The position numbers and the translations under genes were made by a program. A DNA stretch of 39,162 nt from Gammaproteobacteria bacterium (GTDB lineage Bacteria; Pseudomonadota; Gammaproteobacteria; Ga0077554; Ga007554): contig JAGVME010000137.1 in the NCBI GenBank assembly GCA_020053945.1, positions 1-39,162 of the forward strand, given 5' to 3'. The notes under the pieces are model-generated. The model ran no database searches. It was given only the letters and a program-made list of their open reading frames with translations, and was not told the origin of the DNA. Below are positions 1 to 9,360 of the stretch, piece by piece. The number at the start of each line of letters is the position of its first letter. Within the stretch, counting starts at the first letter, position 1.

Positions 1-1
1 C

Positions 2-748
2 CCAGTTCTCAATTTAGAAGGCTATCTGGCCACTATCCAAGACAGAATGCGATCTTCGCATTTCCCTGATTTTAAAAGGGAAATTTTTCAGCAGCTGATT
101 GTTCCGTTTAGCGCGGGGCAAGCGGGGCAGGTTCCAACGCCGTCTTTTTTGCCGCAGGCACGCTGCATTTTTGGGGACATTGACAGCACATCGATTTTTA
201 TTTTAGAAAACAATGCATTAACCTTTCAGACTACGGCTTATGATACGTTTGAGACCTTCTCAAGGACACTATTGGATGGGTTAAGTATCGTGAACGATAC
301 TTTACGCCTCGACTTCAGCGAACGAGTTGGGTTGCGATATTTGGATGCGGTGTTACCCCAGCCGAACGAGTCACTGTCAGACTACCTAATTCCTGAAGTG
401 TTGGGTCTGTCGCAGAAACTTGGTGGGCAGATGGCTCATTCCGTGAGTGAGACCGTTACTATAAACACTATTGGTCAATTAGTCTCTCGGGTTATTATCC
501 AAAACAGTAGTGCAGGGCTATCGGTAGGGTTGCCAGCAGAGCTAACGGCTTTTGCGCCAAGAATAGCTCCTCGTTTTACGCAGCCCGAAGGCTGTCACGC
601 TATTATTGACGTGGATGCTTTCTACGAAAAGCGCGAAGCGTTTAATCTGGAAAAAATTGAGGCTAAGTTGCTTGCGCTTCATGATGATGTGATCAGGAAA
701 TCGTTTGAAGTAACCGTAACACCTCATGCACTAGCGGTCTGGGCATAA
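2..748 (+). CDS. TIGR04255-family-like protein of unknown function (5' end outside window)
   Basis: The frame stays open to the left window edge (PVLNLEGYLATIQDRMRSSHFP...), so the listed ATG at 47 is probably internal. Features such as LRLDFSERVGLRYLDAV and the C-terminal ...DVDAFYEKREAFNLEKIEAKLLALHDDVIRKSFEVTVTPHALAVW resemble the sporadically distributed TIGR04255 family. Confidence 0.7.
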   Translation, partial: PVLNLEGYLATIQDRMRSSHFPDFKREIFQQLIVPFSAGQAGQVPTPSFLPQARCIFGDIDSTSIFILENNALTFQTTAYDTFETFSRTLLDGLSIVNDTLRLDFSERVGLRYLDAVLPQPNESLSDYLIPEVLGLSQKLGGQMAHSVSETVTINTIGQLVSRVIIQNSSAGLSVGLPAELTAFAPRIAPRFTQPEGCHAIIDVDAFYEKREAFNLEKIEAKLLALHDDVIRKSFEVTVTPHALAVWA

Positions 749-764
749 CAGAGCAGAGGGATAC

Positions 765-1403
765 ATGGCTACTACTTTGAGCTACGGATGCGGCTGGTTT
801 AACGCCCATCAAGCACCGACGGGTGCGCCTTCCGGGTTGAACAAAGCAGCAACTAACGTTTTTCTCGCAACTATGCTGGCCAGCGTCGGTACTGGTGCGT
901 TCATGGATGATCTCGACCGATGGCGGCAATGTCGGCTCAATGATCCTGTGGCCAATCCTTTCAGATCTCCGATTGTTGAGATAGTAGCGGAAAGAACCCC
1001 TGTGGAGGATCTTGGACGAATTCGTGAGGTTCTGTCCCCTGCCGTGTCCGATCTCGCCAACACCTTCGGTGTTTCTCGACAGGCTGTTTACAATTGGTTG
1101 AACGGGGAGCAACCGAGGCCGGAACACATCGCGAAGCTACGCGACCTTGCTCATGCGGCGGATATGTTTGCCGAAGCAGGTATTCCGGTAACGGGCGCTT
1201 TACTGAAGCGCAAGGTGATTGAAGGTAAAAGTTTGTTTGAGGTTACACGTGACGGTGGCTCGGCGCGAGAGGCGGCTCAATTGTTCGTGCATATTATTCG
1301 GCGGGAGCTTGAGCAACGGGAGATGATGGCGAGCCGATTTGCGGGTCGTAAAAGTCTCCGTTTGGTTGAATCTGATTTTCCGGCTGACAACGATGCAAGG
1401 TAA
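765..1403 (+). CDS. HTH-domain protein (central Xre/homeodomain-like helix-turn-helix)
   Basis: 212 aa ORF with VSDLANTFGVSRQAVYNWLNGEQPRPEHIAKLRDL, a clear HTH. It starts 17 bp after the preceding gene. Confidence 0.7.
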   Translation: MATTLSYGCGWFNAHQAPTGAPSGLNKAATNVFLATMLASVGTGAFMDDLDRWRQCRLNDPVANPFRSPIVEIVAERTPVEDLGRIREVLSPAVSDLANTFGVSRQAVYNWLNGEQPRPEHIAKLRDLAHAADMFAEAGIPVTGALLKRKVIEGKSLFEVTRDGGSAREAAQLFVHIIRRELEQREMMASRFAGRKSLRLVESDFPADNDAR

Positions 1404-1412
1404 ATAATTGCT

Positions 1413-2252
1413 ATGGCGGGGTGGACTAGAAAGACGCCATGGCGACAGGGTCACTTGCTTACGGATGAAGCTGTAAAGTCACTGGATTTGGTGCGTTCGG
1501 ATTATCCAAACGACACCATCGTTATCGTAGCCACTCACGACTGTGACCGTGCTCAACTCACAAATATTGAACCGCAATTAGAGGTGGTAATTGGTCGTCG
1601 AATTACCGACACCGATGGTAACTACACCCACGCAAAGACTGCTCGAATTCTTCATGTCGAGTTCGAAGGTGATGTGCCATTGTGGGTCGAGTTCATTATC
1701 ACCGCCAAGTGTAGTGTCCCCAAAGAAGCGCTGGTCGATTTCGAGCCGGCAGCCGGACACCGGCTCTCTCCATCAGGTCAAGCGACATTCCAGCGTTGGC
1801 TGGCATCCCGATACCGTCGTTCCGCTTTTCCAGATGAATTTGAACGTCGGCTTGTCCATGAAACCAAGCTGGCCGAACGCATCGCCAAGGCAGTGAAGCC
1901 TCATGGCGACCGGATTGCCGCTATATTGTTCGACGTAGACGAAGGGCAAGAAAAGGACAGAACCCGCTCGGACGATGTATACGTGCTGGACATCACCTTG
2001 TTGCACGCTGTTGAACCCGGTTATGACGCAGCTAAAGAGGCTGCAAATACAGCGAAAAGGGTGATTAAGGATGCTTTCGAGGCAAAATTGCTGGATAAGC
2101 AATCGGGTAAATGGCAGAGCATTGAGCTTCGCTATATCGATGTGGTTTCAGAAGAAGCGCTGACTTATCGCCAGTTTACTCTGGTGAAACCGTGGCGGCT
2201 GGAATACATCAGTTTGGGTGCTGATCCGCAGCAGCCTATTCTGGCTGAGTAG
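1413..2252 (+). CDS. uncharacterised protein with ATHDCD motif
   Basis: 279 aa ORF starting 10 bp after the HTH gene. Contains IVIVATHDCDRAQ and RWLASRYRRSAFPDEFERRL. No confident family assignment. Confidence 0.6.
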   Translation: MAGWTRKTPWRQGHLLTDEAVKSLDLVRSDYPNDTIVIVATHDCDRAQLTNIEPQLEVVIGRRITDTDGNYTHAKTARILHVEFEGDVPLWVEFIITAKCSVPKEALVDFEPAAGHRLSPSGQATFQRWLASRYRRSAFPDEFERRLVHETKLAERIAKAVKPHGDRIAAILFDVDEGQEKDRTRSDDVYVLDITLLHAVEPGYDAAKEAANTAKRVIKDAFEAKLLDKQSGKWQSIELRYIDVVSEEALTYRQFTLVKPWRLEYISLGADPQQPILAE

Positions 2253-2287
2253 GTGAGCCTGACTGATCGTAACGCTTGGAGGTTTCT

Positions 2288-2380
2288 ATGGGCTTCCGCA
2301 TTGCCGACACCTTTGCCAGCAGCCTCGCCAAACTTTCCGGCGAGGAGCAGAAGGCTGTCAAGATTACGGCGGGCAAGTAA
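2288..2380 (+). pseudogene. N-terminal remnant of a UvrD-type helicase with RelE-like N-terminus
   Basis: Reads MGFRIADTFASSLAKLSGEEQKAVKITAGK*. This resembles the start of large helicases beginning MxFRIADTFxxSLxxLxxEEQKAVKxTA, but stops after 30 codons. Confidence 0.55.
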
Positions 2381-2389
2381 GATAAAAAC

Positions 2390-2635
2390 ATGACCGATCC
2401 GCAGCAAATCCTAATCTACCAAAGCGAAGACGGCTCCACCCGCATCGACGTGATGCTGGAGGTTGAAACCCTGTGGCTGAGCCAGAGGCAATTGACCGAT
2501 CTGTTTGGTTATTCCAAACAATTCAAATTAGAGAGTGGCCGGGAAGTGATCCGCGAGGTGGCGCACTACAATCTGGATAGGATGCTGGCATTGACAAAGC
2601 CGCCAATATTCTTGAATGTGGTACAACCACCTTGA
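2390..2635 (+). pseudogene. RhuM-like (virulence protein RhuM family) remnant
   Basis: MTDPQQILIYQSEDGSTRIDVMLEVETLWLSQRQLTDLFG is RhuM-like. The sequence then jumps to a later block (REVAHYNLDRMLAL) and ends in an unrelated tail, so it appears internally deleted and truncated. Confidence 0.65.
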
Positions 2636-2671
2636 ATTAACGCAAAGCTAACTATGATGATGAGGTAAACC

Positions 2672-3919
2672 ATGTTGAAAGCTGAATTAATGGAAATCAT
2701 CGCTAACGGCGAAAACTCTGGGGTTGAATTCAAGCGAGATGATATTCGCCCAGAACAGTTGGCTAAAGAAATTGTCGCCCTGGCAAATCTTCAGGGTGGC
2801 AGGCTGATACTCGGCGTCGAGGATGATGGAACGATATCAGGGCTCCAGCAAAAGAATACTCAGGAATGGGTTTTGAATGTGTTTCGTGACAAAGTATTTC
2901 CTCAAATTATCCCATTTTATGAAGAATTAAAAATTGATGGTCAGTACCGGGTTGCTGTTATTACAATTGCGCCCGGCATTTCAAAACCTTACATGCTGAA
3001 ACATGATAATCGGGAGGAGATTTATATTCGCATGGGGGATCGCTCTGAAAAGGCTTCCCGGGAACAGCAATTGCGGCTTTTTGAAAGCGGTGGATTGCTG
3101 CATGTTGAAGTGCTTCCTGTGGCTGGGACCTCTTTGGCTGATCTGGATCTGGATCGGCTCAGCTACTATTTGTCAGCCATCATAAGAGACCCTGAAATCC
3201 CCAACACTAGCTCAGAATGGGAAGAACGTTTATTGGGTCTTGGCCTGATGGCTTCCGATGGGCTAGGGAATACAGTTTGCTCAGTAGCCGGGTTGATCTG
3301 TTTTGGCATAAATCCCCGGCGATTTCTTCGGCAGGCTGGGTTGCGTGTGATGGCCTTTGCCGGAACAGAAAAGGAATATCAAGCTTTGCTGGATATAGTG
3401 TTGGATGCACCGCTAGTTGGGCGATGGAAAGTCAACGAGGCCGGAAAAAAACAGTTGGTCGATGAAGGTTTGATAGAAAAATTTGCGGCAGCCATAGGTC
3501 CTTTCATTACACAAGAGGCTGCTGGTATTGACGAACATATGCGCCGAGAAAAGATAGAGTTTTATCCTTGGGAAGCGGTTCGCGAAACGGTCATCAATGC
3601 TTTGGCGCATCGTGACTGGACAAGGGCGGTAGATATAGAAGTAACAAATTATTCGGATCGGCTAGAGGTTATCAGCCCCGGAAAACTTCAAAATTCCATG
3701 ACCATTAGTAAAATGGTTGCAGGGCAACGATCACCACGAAACACACTTATTATGGAAATCCTCCGTGATTATGCCTATGTCGATTCACGGGGCATGGGAG
3801 TACGTACCAAGGTGATTCCACTGATGAAGAAATTTAATCAGGTTGAGCCGATATTTGAGGCAACAGAGGATTACCTGAAGACTGTTTTGCCGAGAAAACC
3901 ATGGGGATCACGATTGTAA
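2672..3919 (+). CDS. ATP-binding protein, AlbA_2 (Schlafen-like) domain plus HATPase_c_4-type C-terminus
   Basis: 415 aa. N-terminal GVEFKRDDIRPEQLAKEIVALANLQGGRLILGVEDDGTISGL is an AlbA_2 signature. VINALAHRDWT...VEVISPGKL-type motif and GMGVRTKVIPLM are typical of COG2865 proteins. Confidence 0.85.
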   Translation: MLKAELMEIIANGENSGVEFKRDDIRPEQLAKEIVALANLQGGRLILGVEDDGTISGLQQKNTQEWVLNVFRDKVFPQIIPFYEELKIDGQYRVAVITIAPGISKPYMLKHDNREEIYIRMGDRSEKASREQQLRLFESGGLLHVEVLPVAGTSLADLDLDRLSYYLSAIIRDPEIPNTSSEWEERLLGLGLMASDGLGNTVCSVAGLICFGINPRRFLRQAGLRVMAFAGTEKEYQALLDIVLDAPLVGRWKVNEAGKKQLVDEGLIEKFAAAIGPFITQEAAGIDEHMRREKIEFYPWEAVRETVINALAHRDWTRAVDIEVTNYSDRLEVISPGKLQNSMTISKMVAGQRSPRNTLIMEILRDYAYVDSRGMGVRTKVIPLMKKFNQVEPIFEATEDYLKTVLPRKPWGSRL

Positions 3920-3939
3920 GCAATGCCAACCATCTCGCC

Positions 3940-5136
3940 ATGAAAAAACTCCCCACCACCGTCATTGTTCTCGGCGCCGTAAGTTTCTTCAATGACATCG
4001 CCAGTGACATGATTTTGCCGCTGTTGCCGATTTTTCTCACCGCTACGTTGGGCGCAGGTCCTGCCGTGTTGGGTTTGATTGAAGGGGTGGCCGAGGCGAC
4101 GGCGAGTTTGCTGAAGTTGTGGGCGGGGCGCTTGGGTGATGCGGGCGTGGGTCATAAGCGTTTGGCGTTGACCGGCTACAGTATCTCGAATGCTGTCAGG
4201 CCGTTGATCGGCTTTGCCGGGAGTTGGCCCACGGTACTGGCGTTGCGGTTTGCTGACCGGATCGGCAAGGGCATACGCACCGCACCGCGCGATGCTTTGC
4301 TGGCGGCGGCGGTGGATGCCAATGAGCGCGGCCGCGCGTTTGGGTTTCACCGTTCGATGGATCATGCCGGGGCGATGGTGGGCCCGTTGATCGCCAGTGC
4401 CTTGCTGGCACTCGGCATGGGTATGCAGGACGTGTTTCTGGCGTCCGTGGTGCCCGGTGCATTGGCAGTGTTGCTGCTGGCGTTTGGGGTGCGGCGTGAT
4501 AGCGCAATTACCATACCCTCTGTAGCTATGCCATTGCCGCCGCTACGCTGGTCAGCGCTGGATATACGCCTGCGCGGCCTGGTGCTGGCGTCCGGCGGCT
4601 TGGCGTTGGCGGCGGTGCCCGAGGTCATGCTGATTTTATGGTTGAGCCAGTCGGGGGTGTCAGTCGTATGGATTCCGTTGGTGTGGGCCCTTGCACATGG
4701 CATACGCGCGCTAGTGGCGTTACCCGCGGGGCGGTTGTCAGACCGTTTCGGCCGCTTGCCGGTGGTGCTCACGGGCTGGCTGTCGCGCGCCGTGCTGCTG
4801 GGCTGCATTCCGTGGTTTAGTGATCTTGCTATCGTGATAACCTTATTCATGATGTATGCGGCGGTCACCGCCAGCACTGAGGGCGCAGAGCGGGCGTTGA
4901 TTGGCGATGTGGCTGACCCTGCCGCTAAAGGTTCGGCGTTTGGTATTTATCACATGACGGTGGGCTTGCTGGCGTTGCCCGGCGCGATCTGGTTTGGCGT
5001 GGTGTGGGAGATGCTGGGTAAAGAAACCGCGTTTCTTGTGTCTGCGGGACTGACTTTGGTGATGACGGCCTGGTTGTGGCATAGCGCGCGGCGGGCGCAA
5101 AAACCACGGATAACGGATTCCAAGGGATTATCCTAA
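3940..5136 (+). CDS. MFS transporter
   Basis: Multi-TM protein MKKLPTTVIVLGAVSFFNDIASDMILPLLPIFL... with RFADRIGKGIRTAPRDALL. The ATG at 3940 is preferred over 3901, which overlaps the preceding CDS. Confidence 0.85.
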   Translation: MKKLPTTVIVLGAVSFFNDIASDMILPLLPIFLTATLGAGPAVLGLIEGVAEATASLLKLWAGRLGDAGVGHKRLALTGYSISNAVRPLIGFAGSWPTVLALRFADRIGKGIRTAPRDALLAAAVDANERGRAFGFHRSMDHAGAMVGPLIASALLALGMGMQDVFLASVVPGALAVLLLAFGVRRDSAITIPSVAMPLPPLRWSALDIRLRGLVLASGGLALAAVPEVMLILWLSQSGVSVVWIPLVWALAHGIRALVALPAGRLSDRFGRLPVVLTGWLSRAVLLGCIPWFSDLAIVITLFMMYAAVTASTEGAERALIGDVADPAAKGSAFGIYHMTVGLLALPGAIWFGVVWEMLGKETAFLVSAGLTLVMTAWLWHSARRAQKPRITDSKGLS

Positions 5137-5161
5137 AAATTCGATCAAGAGGGGGCGCGCT

Positions 5162-5815
5162 CTACTCGCATACCAACCCAACACCCACAGGACACGACAC
5201 GCCGGTACCGCCTAATCCGCAGTAGCCACCGGGATTTTTGGCGAGGTATTGTTGGTGATCATCTTCGGCATAGAAAAAGGGTGGGGCGGGCTGAATTTCA
5301 GTAGTGACCGCGCCATAGCCCGCTTTGTTTAGCGGCGCTTGATAGGCATCACGGCTCGCCAGTGCGGCGGTGTGTTGCGCTTCGTTAAAAGTGTAAATCG
5401 CGGAGCGGTATTGCGTCCCGACATCATTACCTTGGCGCATGCCCTGCGTGGGATTATGCGCTTCCCAAAATATTTTCAGCAAGCCTTCATAGCTTATGGC
5501 TTGCGGGTCATACACCACTAACACTGCTTCGGTGTGCCCAGTCATCCCGCTACACACTTCACGATAGGTGGGGTTGGGCGTGACGCCACCGGCATAACCA
5601 ACCGCCGTGGTATACACGCCTGGCGTTTGCCAGAACTTGCGCTCTGCACCCCAGAAACACCCCAGGGCGAATACGGTGGATGCCATACCCGGGGGGAACG
5701 GTGGTTTGATTACGCGTTCATTGACATAGTGACGATTGGCAACCTGCATCGGACCGGCCCGTCCGGGTAAAGCTTGGCTGGGAGTAGGTAACTGTAAAAG
5801 TTTGCTGGATGACAT
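5162..5815 (-). CDS. msrA: peptide-methionine (S)-S-oxide reductase MsrA
   Basis: [34 protein letters not shown] and QYRSAIY motifs. Confidence 0.95.
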   Translation of the reverse strand: MSSSKLLQLPTPSQALPGRAGPMQVANRHYVNERVIKPPFPPGMASTVFALGCFWGAERKFWQTPGVYTTAVGYAGGVTPNPTYREVCSGMTGHTEAVLVVYDPQAISYEGLLKIFWEAHNPTQGMRQGNDVGTQYRSAIYTFNEAQHTAALASRDAYQAPLNKAGYGAVTTEIQPAPPFFYAEDDHQQYLAKNPGGYCGLGGTGVSCPVGVGLVCE

Positions 5816-5839
5816 GATTAAATTTCCTTTAAAAATGTA

Positions 5840-6049
5840 TCAATAATGCGGTGGCGGCGGTTCCTGAGCCGTTGGCAGCACATCAAATTGCGCCTGGGCG
5901 TGCATCTGCCGCCTGACCAATTCAAGCTGCGCGCCGAGGTTATCCAGGATTTTTTGCTGGCGCACAATCACATCATTCAACTCCTGCAACGCGGCCTCCT
6001 GATACGTAAGCCGCGTTTCCAGGTCAACTCTATGCGCATCCTGATCCAT
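5840..6049 (-). CDS. slyX: SlyX-like protein
   Basis: MDQDAHRVDLETRLTYQEAALQELNDVIVRQQKILDNLGAQLELVRRQM...PPPHY. The ATG at 6049 lies just past the tex stop codon. Confidence 0.85.
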   Translation of the reverse strand: MDQDAHRVDLETRLTYQEAALQELNDVIVRQQKILDNLGAQLELVRRQMHAQAQFDVLPTAQEPPPPHY

Positions 6050-6050
6050 A

Positions 6051-8369
6051 TTACTTTTGACGCAACTTTGAAAATGCGGCGGACATGGCATTTTCAATGA
6101 CGGGCTTGGATTCCTGCCTGGGCCTGGATTGAGGTTTGGGCGGCGGCCTGCGTGGCATCTCTGTTTTCTCAACAGCAGTGGCAACGGCTGTGTCTTCCAG
6201 GCGCATCGTCAGCGCAATACGGCGACGTTTTTCATCGACCTCCAGCACGCGCACCTGCACGATGTCGCCGGTCTTGACCACGCTATGCACGTCTTTAACG
6301 AACTTGTTCGCCAACGCCGAGACATGCACCAAGCCATCCTGATGCACACCAATATCCACAAACGCACCGAAGTTGGTGACGTTTGTCACCGTGCCTTCCA
6401 GTATCATGCCCACTTGCAGGTCTTTCAATTCTTCTACGCCTTCCTTGAACACCGCCGCCTTGAATTCAGGGCGCGGATCACGCCCGGGCTTTTCCAGTTC
6501 GGCAAGAATATCCTGCACCGTGGGCAAGCCAAAGCGTTCATCAGTAAAATCCCGGGGCGAAAGTGTTTTTAACAAGGTGTTGTTACCTATCAGCGTGCGG
6601 ATGTCGACACCCAGTTTGCCGACGATGCGTTGCACCACCGGGTAACTTTCCGGGTGCACGGCGGAGGCATCCACCGGATTATCGCCGTTCATGATGCGCA
6701 AAAATCCGGCGGCCTGTTCAAAGGTTTTATCACCCAGGCGCGGTACTTTTTTGAGTTGGTCGCGGCTCTTGAAAGAGCCATTGTGATCACGAAATTCGAC
6801 GATGTTTTTTGCCAGTGCCTGGTTCAAACCCGAGATACGCGCCAGCAAGGGAACTGATGCGGTATTCACATCGACACCTACGGCATTCACACAATCTTCC
6901 ACCACGGCGTCCAGGGTGCGCGCCAACTCTACTTGATTCACATCGTGCTGATACTGCCCGACACCAATTGCTTTGGGATCAATCTTCACTAATTCCGCCA
7001 GGGGATCCTGCAAGCGCCGCGCAATGGATACCGCGCCGCGCAGGCTAACATCCAAGTCAGGAAACTCTTGTGACGCAAATTCTGATGCTGAATACACCGA
7101 TGCGCCCGCTTCTGAAACCACCAGCTTTTGCAATGCGAACTCAGGGTGACGCTTGGCCAAATCAGCGGCCAAACGCTCGGTTTCGCGTGATGCCGTACCA
7201 TTGCCGATGCTCACCAGCTCTACCTTGTGCTTGCGTGACAACTCGGCCAACGCATGCAGCGCGGCATCCCATTGGTTGCGTGGCACATGCGGATAAATGG
7301 TCGCAGTGTCGAGCAATTTGCCGTTGATGTCCACCACCGCCACTTTCACACCCGTGCGCAACCCAGGATCCAGCCCCATCACCACGCGCGGCCCGGCGGG
7401 GGCGGCCAGCAACAAGTCATGCATATTGCGCGCGAACACCTTCATTGCCTCGGCTTCGGCGTTATCACGCAGACGCATCATCGACTCAAGCTCAAGATGC
7501 AGGAATATTTTCACGCGCCACGACCAGCGTATTGTTTCATTTAACCAGGCATCGGCTGGGCGGTTGTGGTCCATGATATTGAAGCGCTGCGCAATCATGC
7601 GTTCGCCGGTGTTTTGCTGGGCTTGCCGGGCCTGTTCCGTCGCTTCCTCCTCAGGCAACACCAGCGTCACCTGCAAAAATCCTTCATTTCTTCCGCGCAA
7701 GAGTGCCAAGGCGCGATGCGAAGGTACGGTTTTAAGTGGTTCACGGTAATCAAAATAATCGCGGAATTTCGCGCCTTCGTCCTGCTTACCGTCTTTCACG
7801 CGGGAAATAACTACCGCATTACCCCAAACAAATTCGCGTAACCGGCCTAGAAGTTCCGCATCTTCGGCAAACTGCTCAATCAGGATATGGCGCGCGCCTT
7901 CCAGCGCCGCTTTCACATCAGCCACGCCCTTGTCGGCACTCACATAGGCCATGGCGGCCTCTTCCGGTGTCAACGCCGGGTCAAGCAGCAACGCGTGCGC
8001 CAGCGGCGCCAACCCCGCTTCACGCGCAATCTGCGCTTTGGTGCGGCGCTTGGGCTTGTACGGTAAGTACAAATCTTCGAGACGGGTTTTGGTGTCCGCC
8101 CCGCTAATTTCTTTTTCCAGCGCTGGCGTGAGCTTGTCCTGCTCAGTGATGCTTTTTAATATCGCGGCACGGCGGTCTTCCAGTTCACGCAAATAACGCA
8201 CGCGTTCTTCGAGAAAACGCAGTTGTATGTCATCCAGCCCACCGGTGGCCTCTTTGCGGTAGCGCGCGATAAACGGCACCGTCGCGCCCTCATCCAGCAG
8301 TTGCACCGCGGTCTCAATCTGGCTTTCACGTACGGCTAGTTCAGTGGCGATACGTTGGGTAATACTCAT
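6051..8369 (-). CDS. tex: Tex/YhgF RNA-binding transcriptional accessory protein
   Basis: About 770 aa with YqgF-like, HhH and C-terminal S1 domains ([32 protein letters not shown]). Start placed at the ATG at 8369. Confidence 0.95.
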   Translation of the reverse strand: MSITQRIATELAVRESQIETAVQLLDEGATVPFIARYRKEATGGLDDIQLRFLEERVRYLRELEDRRAAILKSITEQDKLTPALEKEISGADTKTRLEDLYLPYKPKRRTKAQIAREAGLAPLAHALLLDPALTPEEAAMAYVSADKGVADVKAALEGARHILIEQFAEDAELLGRLREFVWGNAVVISRVKDGKQDEGAKFRDYFDYREPLKTVPSHRALALLRGRNEGFLQVTLVLPEEEATEQARQAQQNTGERMIAQRFNIMDHNRPADAWLNETIRWSWRVKIFLHLELESMMRLRDNAEAEAMKVFARNMHDLLLAAPAGPRVVMGLDPGLRTGVKVAVVDINGKLLDTATIYPHVPRNQWDAALHALAELSRKHKVELVSIGNGTASRETERLAADLAKRHPEFALQKLVVSEAGASVYSASEFASQEFPDLDVSLRGAVSIARRLQDPLAELVKIDPKAIGVGQYQHDVNQVELARTLDAVVEDCVNAVGVDVNTASVPLLARISGLNQALAKNIVEFRDHNGSFKSRDQLKKVPRLGDKTFEQAAGFLRIMNGDNPVDASAVHPESYPVVQRIVGKLGVDIRTLIGNNTLLKTLSPRDFTDERFGLPTVQDILAELEKPGRDPRPEFKAAVFKEGVEELKDLQVGMILEGTVTNVTNFGAFVDIGVHQDGLVHVSALANKFVKDVHSVVKTGDIVQVRVLEVDEKRRRIALTMRLEDTAVATAVEKTEMPRRPPPKPQSRPRQESKPVIENAMSAAFSKLRQK

Positions 8370-8541
8370 GATCATGTGCCGCGGACCTTCTTGATAAAAT
8401 AAGTTGTTATTTTAACATAATCGGTCATTCCCGCCTTGGGGGATGAGGGGATCATCGAAAGCGCCTATCTTTCTTATAAATCCGCACCAATAATATATTT
8501 TTTTGATAAAATCCCTGAAATCATTACCTTCAATACAATCC

Positions 8542-9360
8542 ATGTCCCAAGACCTGTTTCACCGTGCTTACACCTGCCTGCAAACCAATGACGTAGACAG
8601 CAAGCTTGCCATGACGGCGGCGTTAATGGCTGACTGGGCATGCGGCACGCTTACCCTGCAAAACGCCAGCTCCCCTGTAGCGCCGATTGCCGAACCTGGC
8701 CGTCCCGACCAGCCTGAACTGGTCTGCGCACTGAAAGTGGCGCAACGCAAAGTATCTTCACCCGCAGGCCGCGCGGCGCTGATCCACTCGATTGCGCATA
8801 TCGAATTTAATGCCATCAACCTGGCGCTGGATGCCGCTTACCGTTTTCGTGCTCTGCCCCGCGAATATTATGGTGATTGGCTCAAAGTGGCTGCGGACGA
8901 GGCGTATCATTTCACATTGCTGCGTGATCATCTGCGCAGCCTGGGCTATGATTACGGCAGCTTTTCCGCGCATAACGGCCTGTGGGAAATGGCGGTGAGG
9001 ACGGCGCATGACCCGCTGGTGCGCATGGCGCTGGTGCCACGCGTGCTGGAAGCGCGCGGTCTGGATGTCACACCCGTGCTGATACACAAACTGGCATCGG
9101 GTGGCGACAAACGCGCTGTAGATATTCTTGAGATCATCCTGCGCGATGAAGTCGGCCATGTGCGCATTGGCAACCACTGGTATACCTACCTGTGCGAACA
9201 ACGCGGCATCGAACCAATGGCAATGTTCCGCACCTTATTGCAGGAATACAATGCGCAGGTTCGCCCGCCCTTTCACACCGAAGCGCGGTTGGCCGCAGGC
9301 TTCAGTAAAGAAGAATTGCAGGCGCTTGAGCGTTCATCAACAACTACCCCACCGAAATAG
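8542..9360 (+). CDS. DUF455 ferritin-like protein
   Basis: HSIAHIEFNAINLALDAAYRF, ADEAYHFTLLRDHL and RDEVGHVRIGNHWY are typical of DUF455. The ATG at 8542 is more plausible than the TTG at 8503. Confidence 0.85.
   Translation: MSQDLFHRAYTCLQTNDVDSKLAMTAALMADWACGTLTLQNASSPVAPIAEPGRPDQPELVCALKVAQRKVSSPAGRAALIHSIAHIEFNAINLALDAAYRFRALPREYYGDWLKVAADEAYHFTLLRDHLRSLGYDYGSFSAHNGLWEMAVRTAHDPLVRMALVPRVLEARGLDVTPVLIHKLASGGDKRAVDILEIILRDEVGHVRIGNHWYTYLCEQRGIEPMAMFRTLLQEYNAQVRPPFHTEARLAAGFSKEELQALERSSTTTPPK

Noticed and set aside
693-1127. 144 aa minus-strand ORF overlapping the HTH gene
   Set aside because: Conflicts with the plus-strand HTH-encoding ORF, which has a recognisable motif; no evidence for an antisense gene.
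8425-8450. GGTCATTCCCGCC...GGGGGATGAGGGG considered as a dispersed palindromic repeat
   Set aside because: Only one arm resembles a known repeat start; no matching complementary arm is visible.
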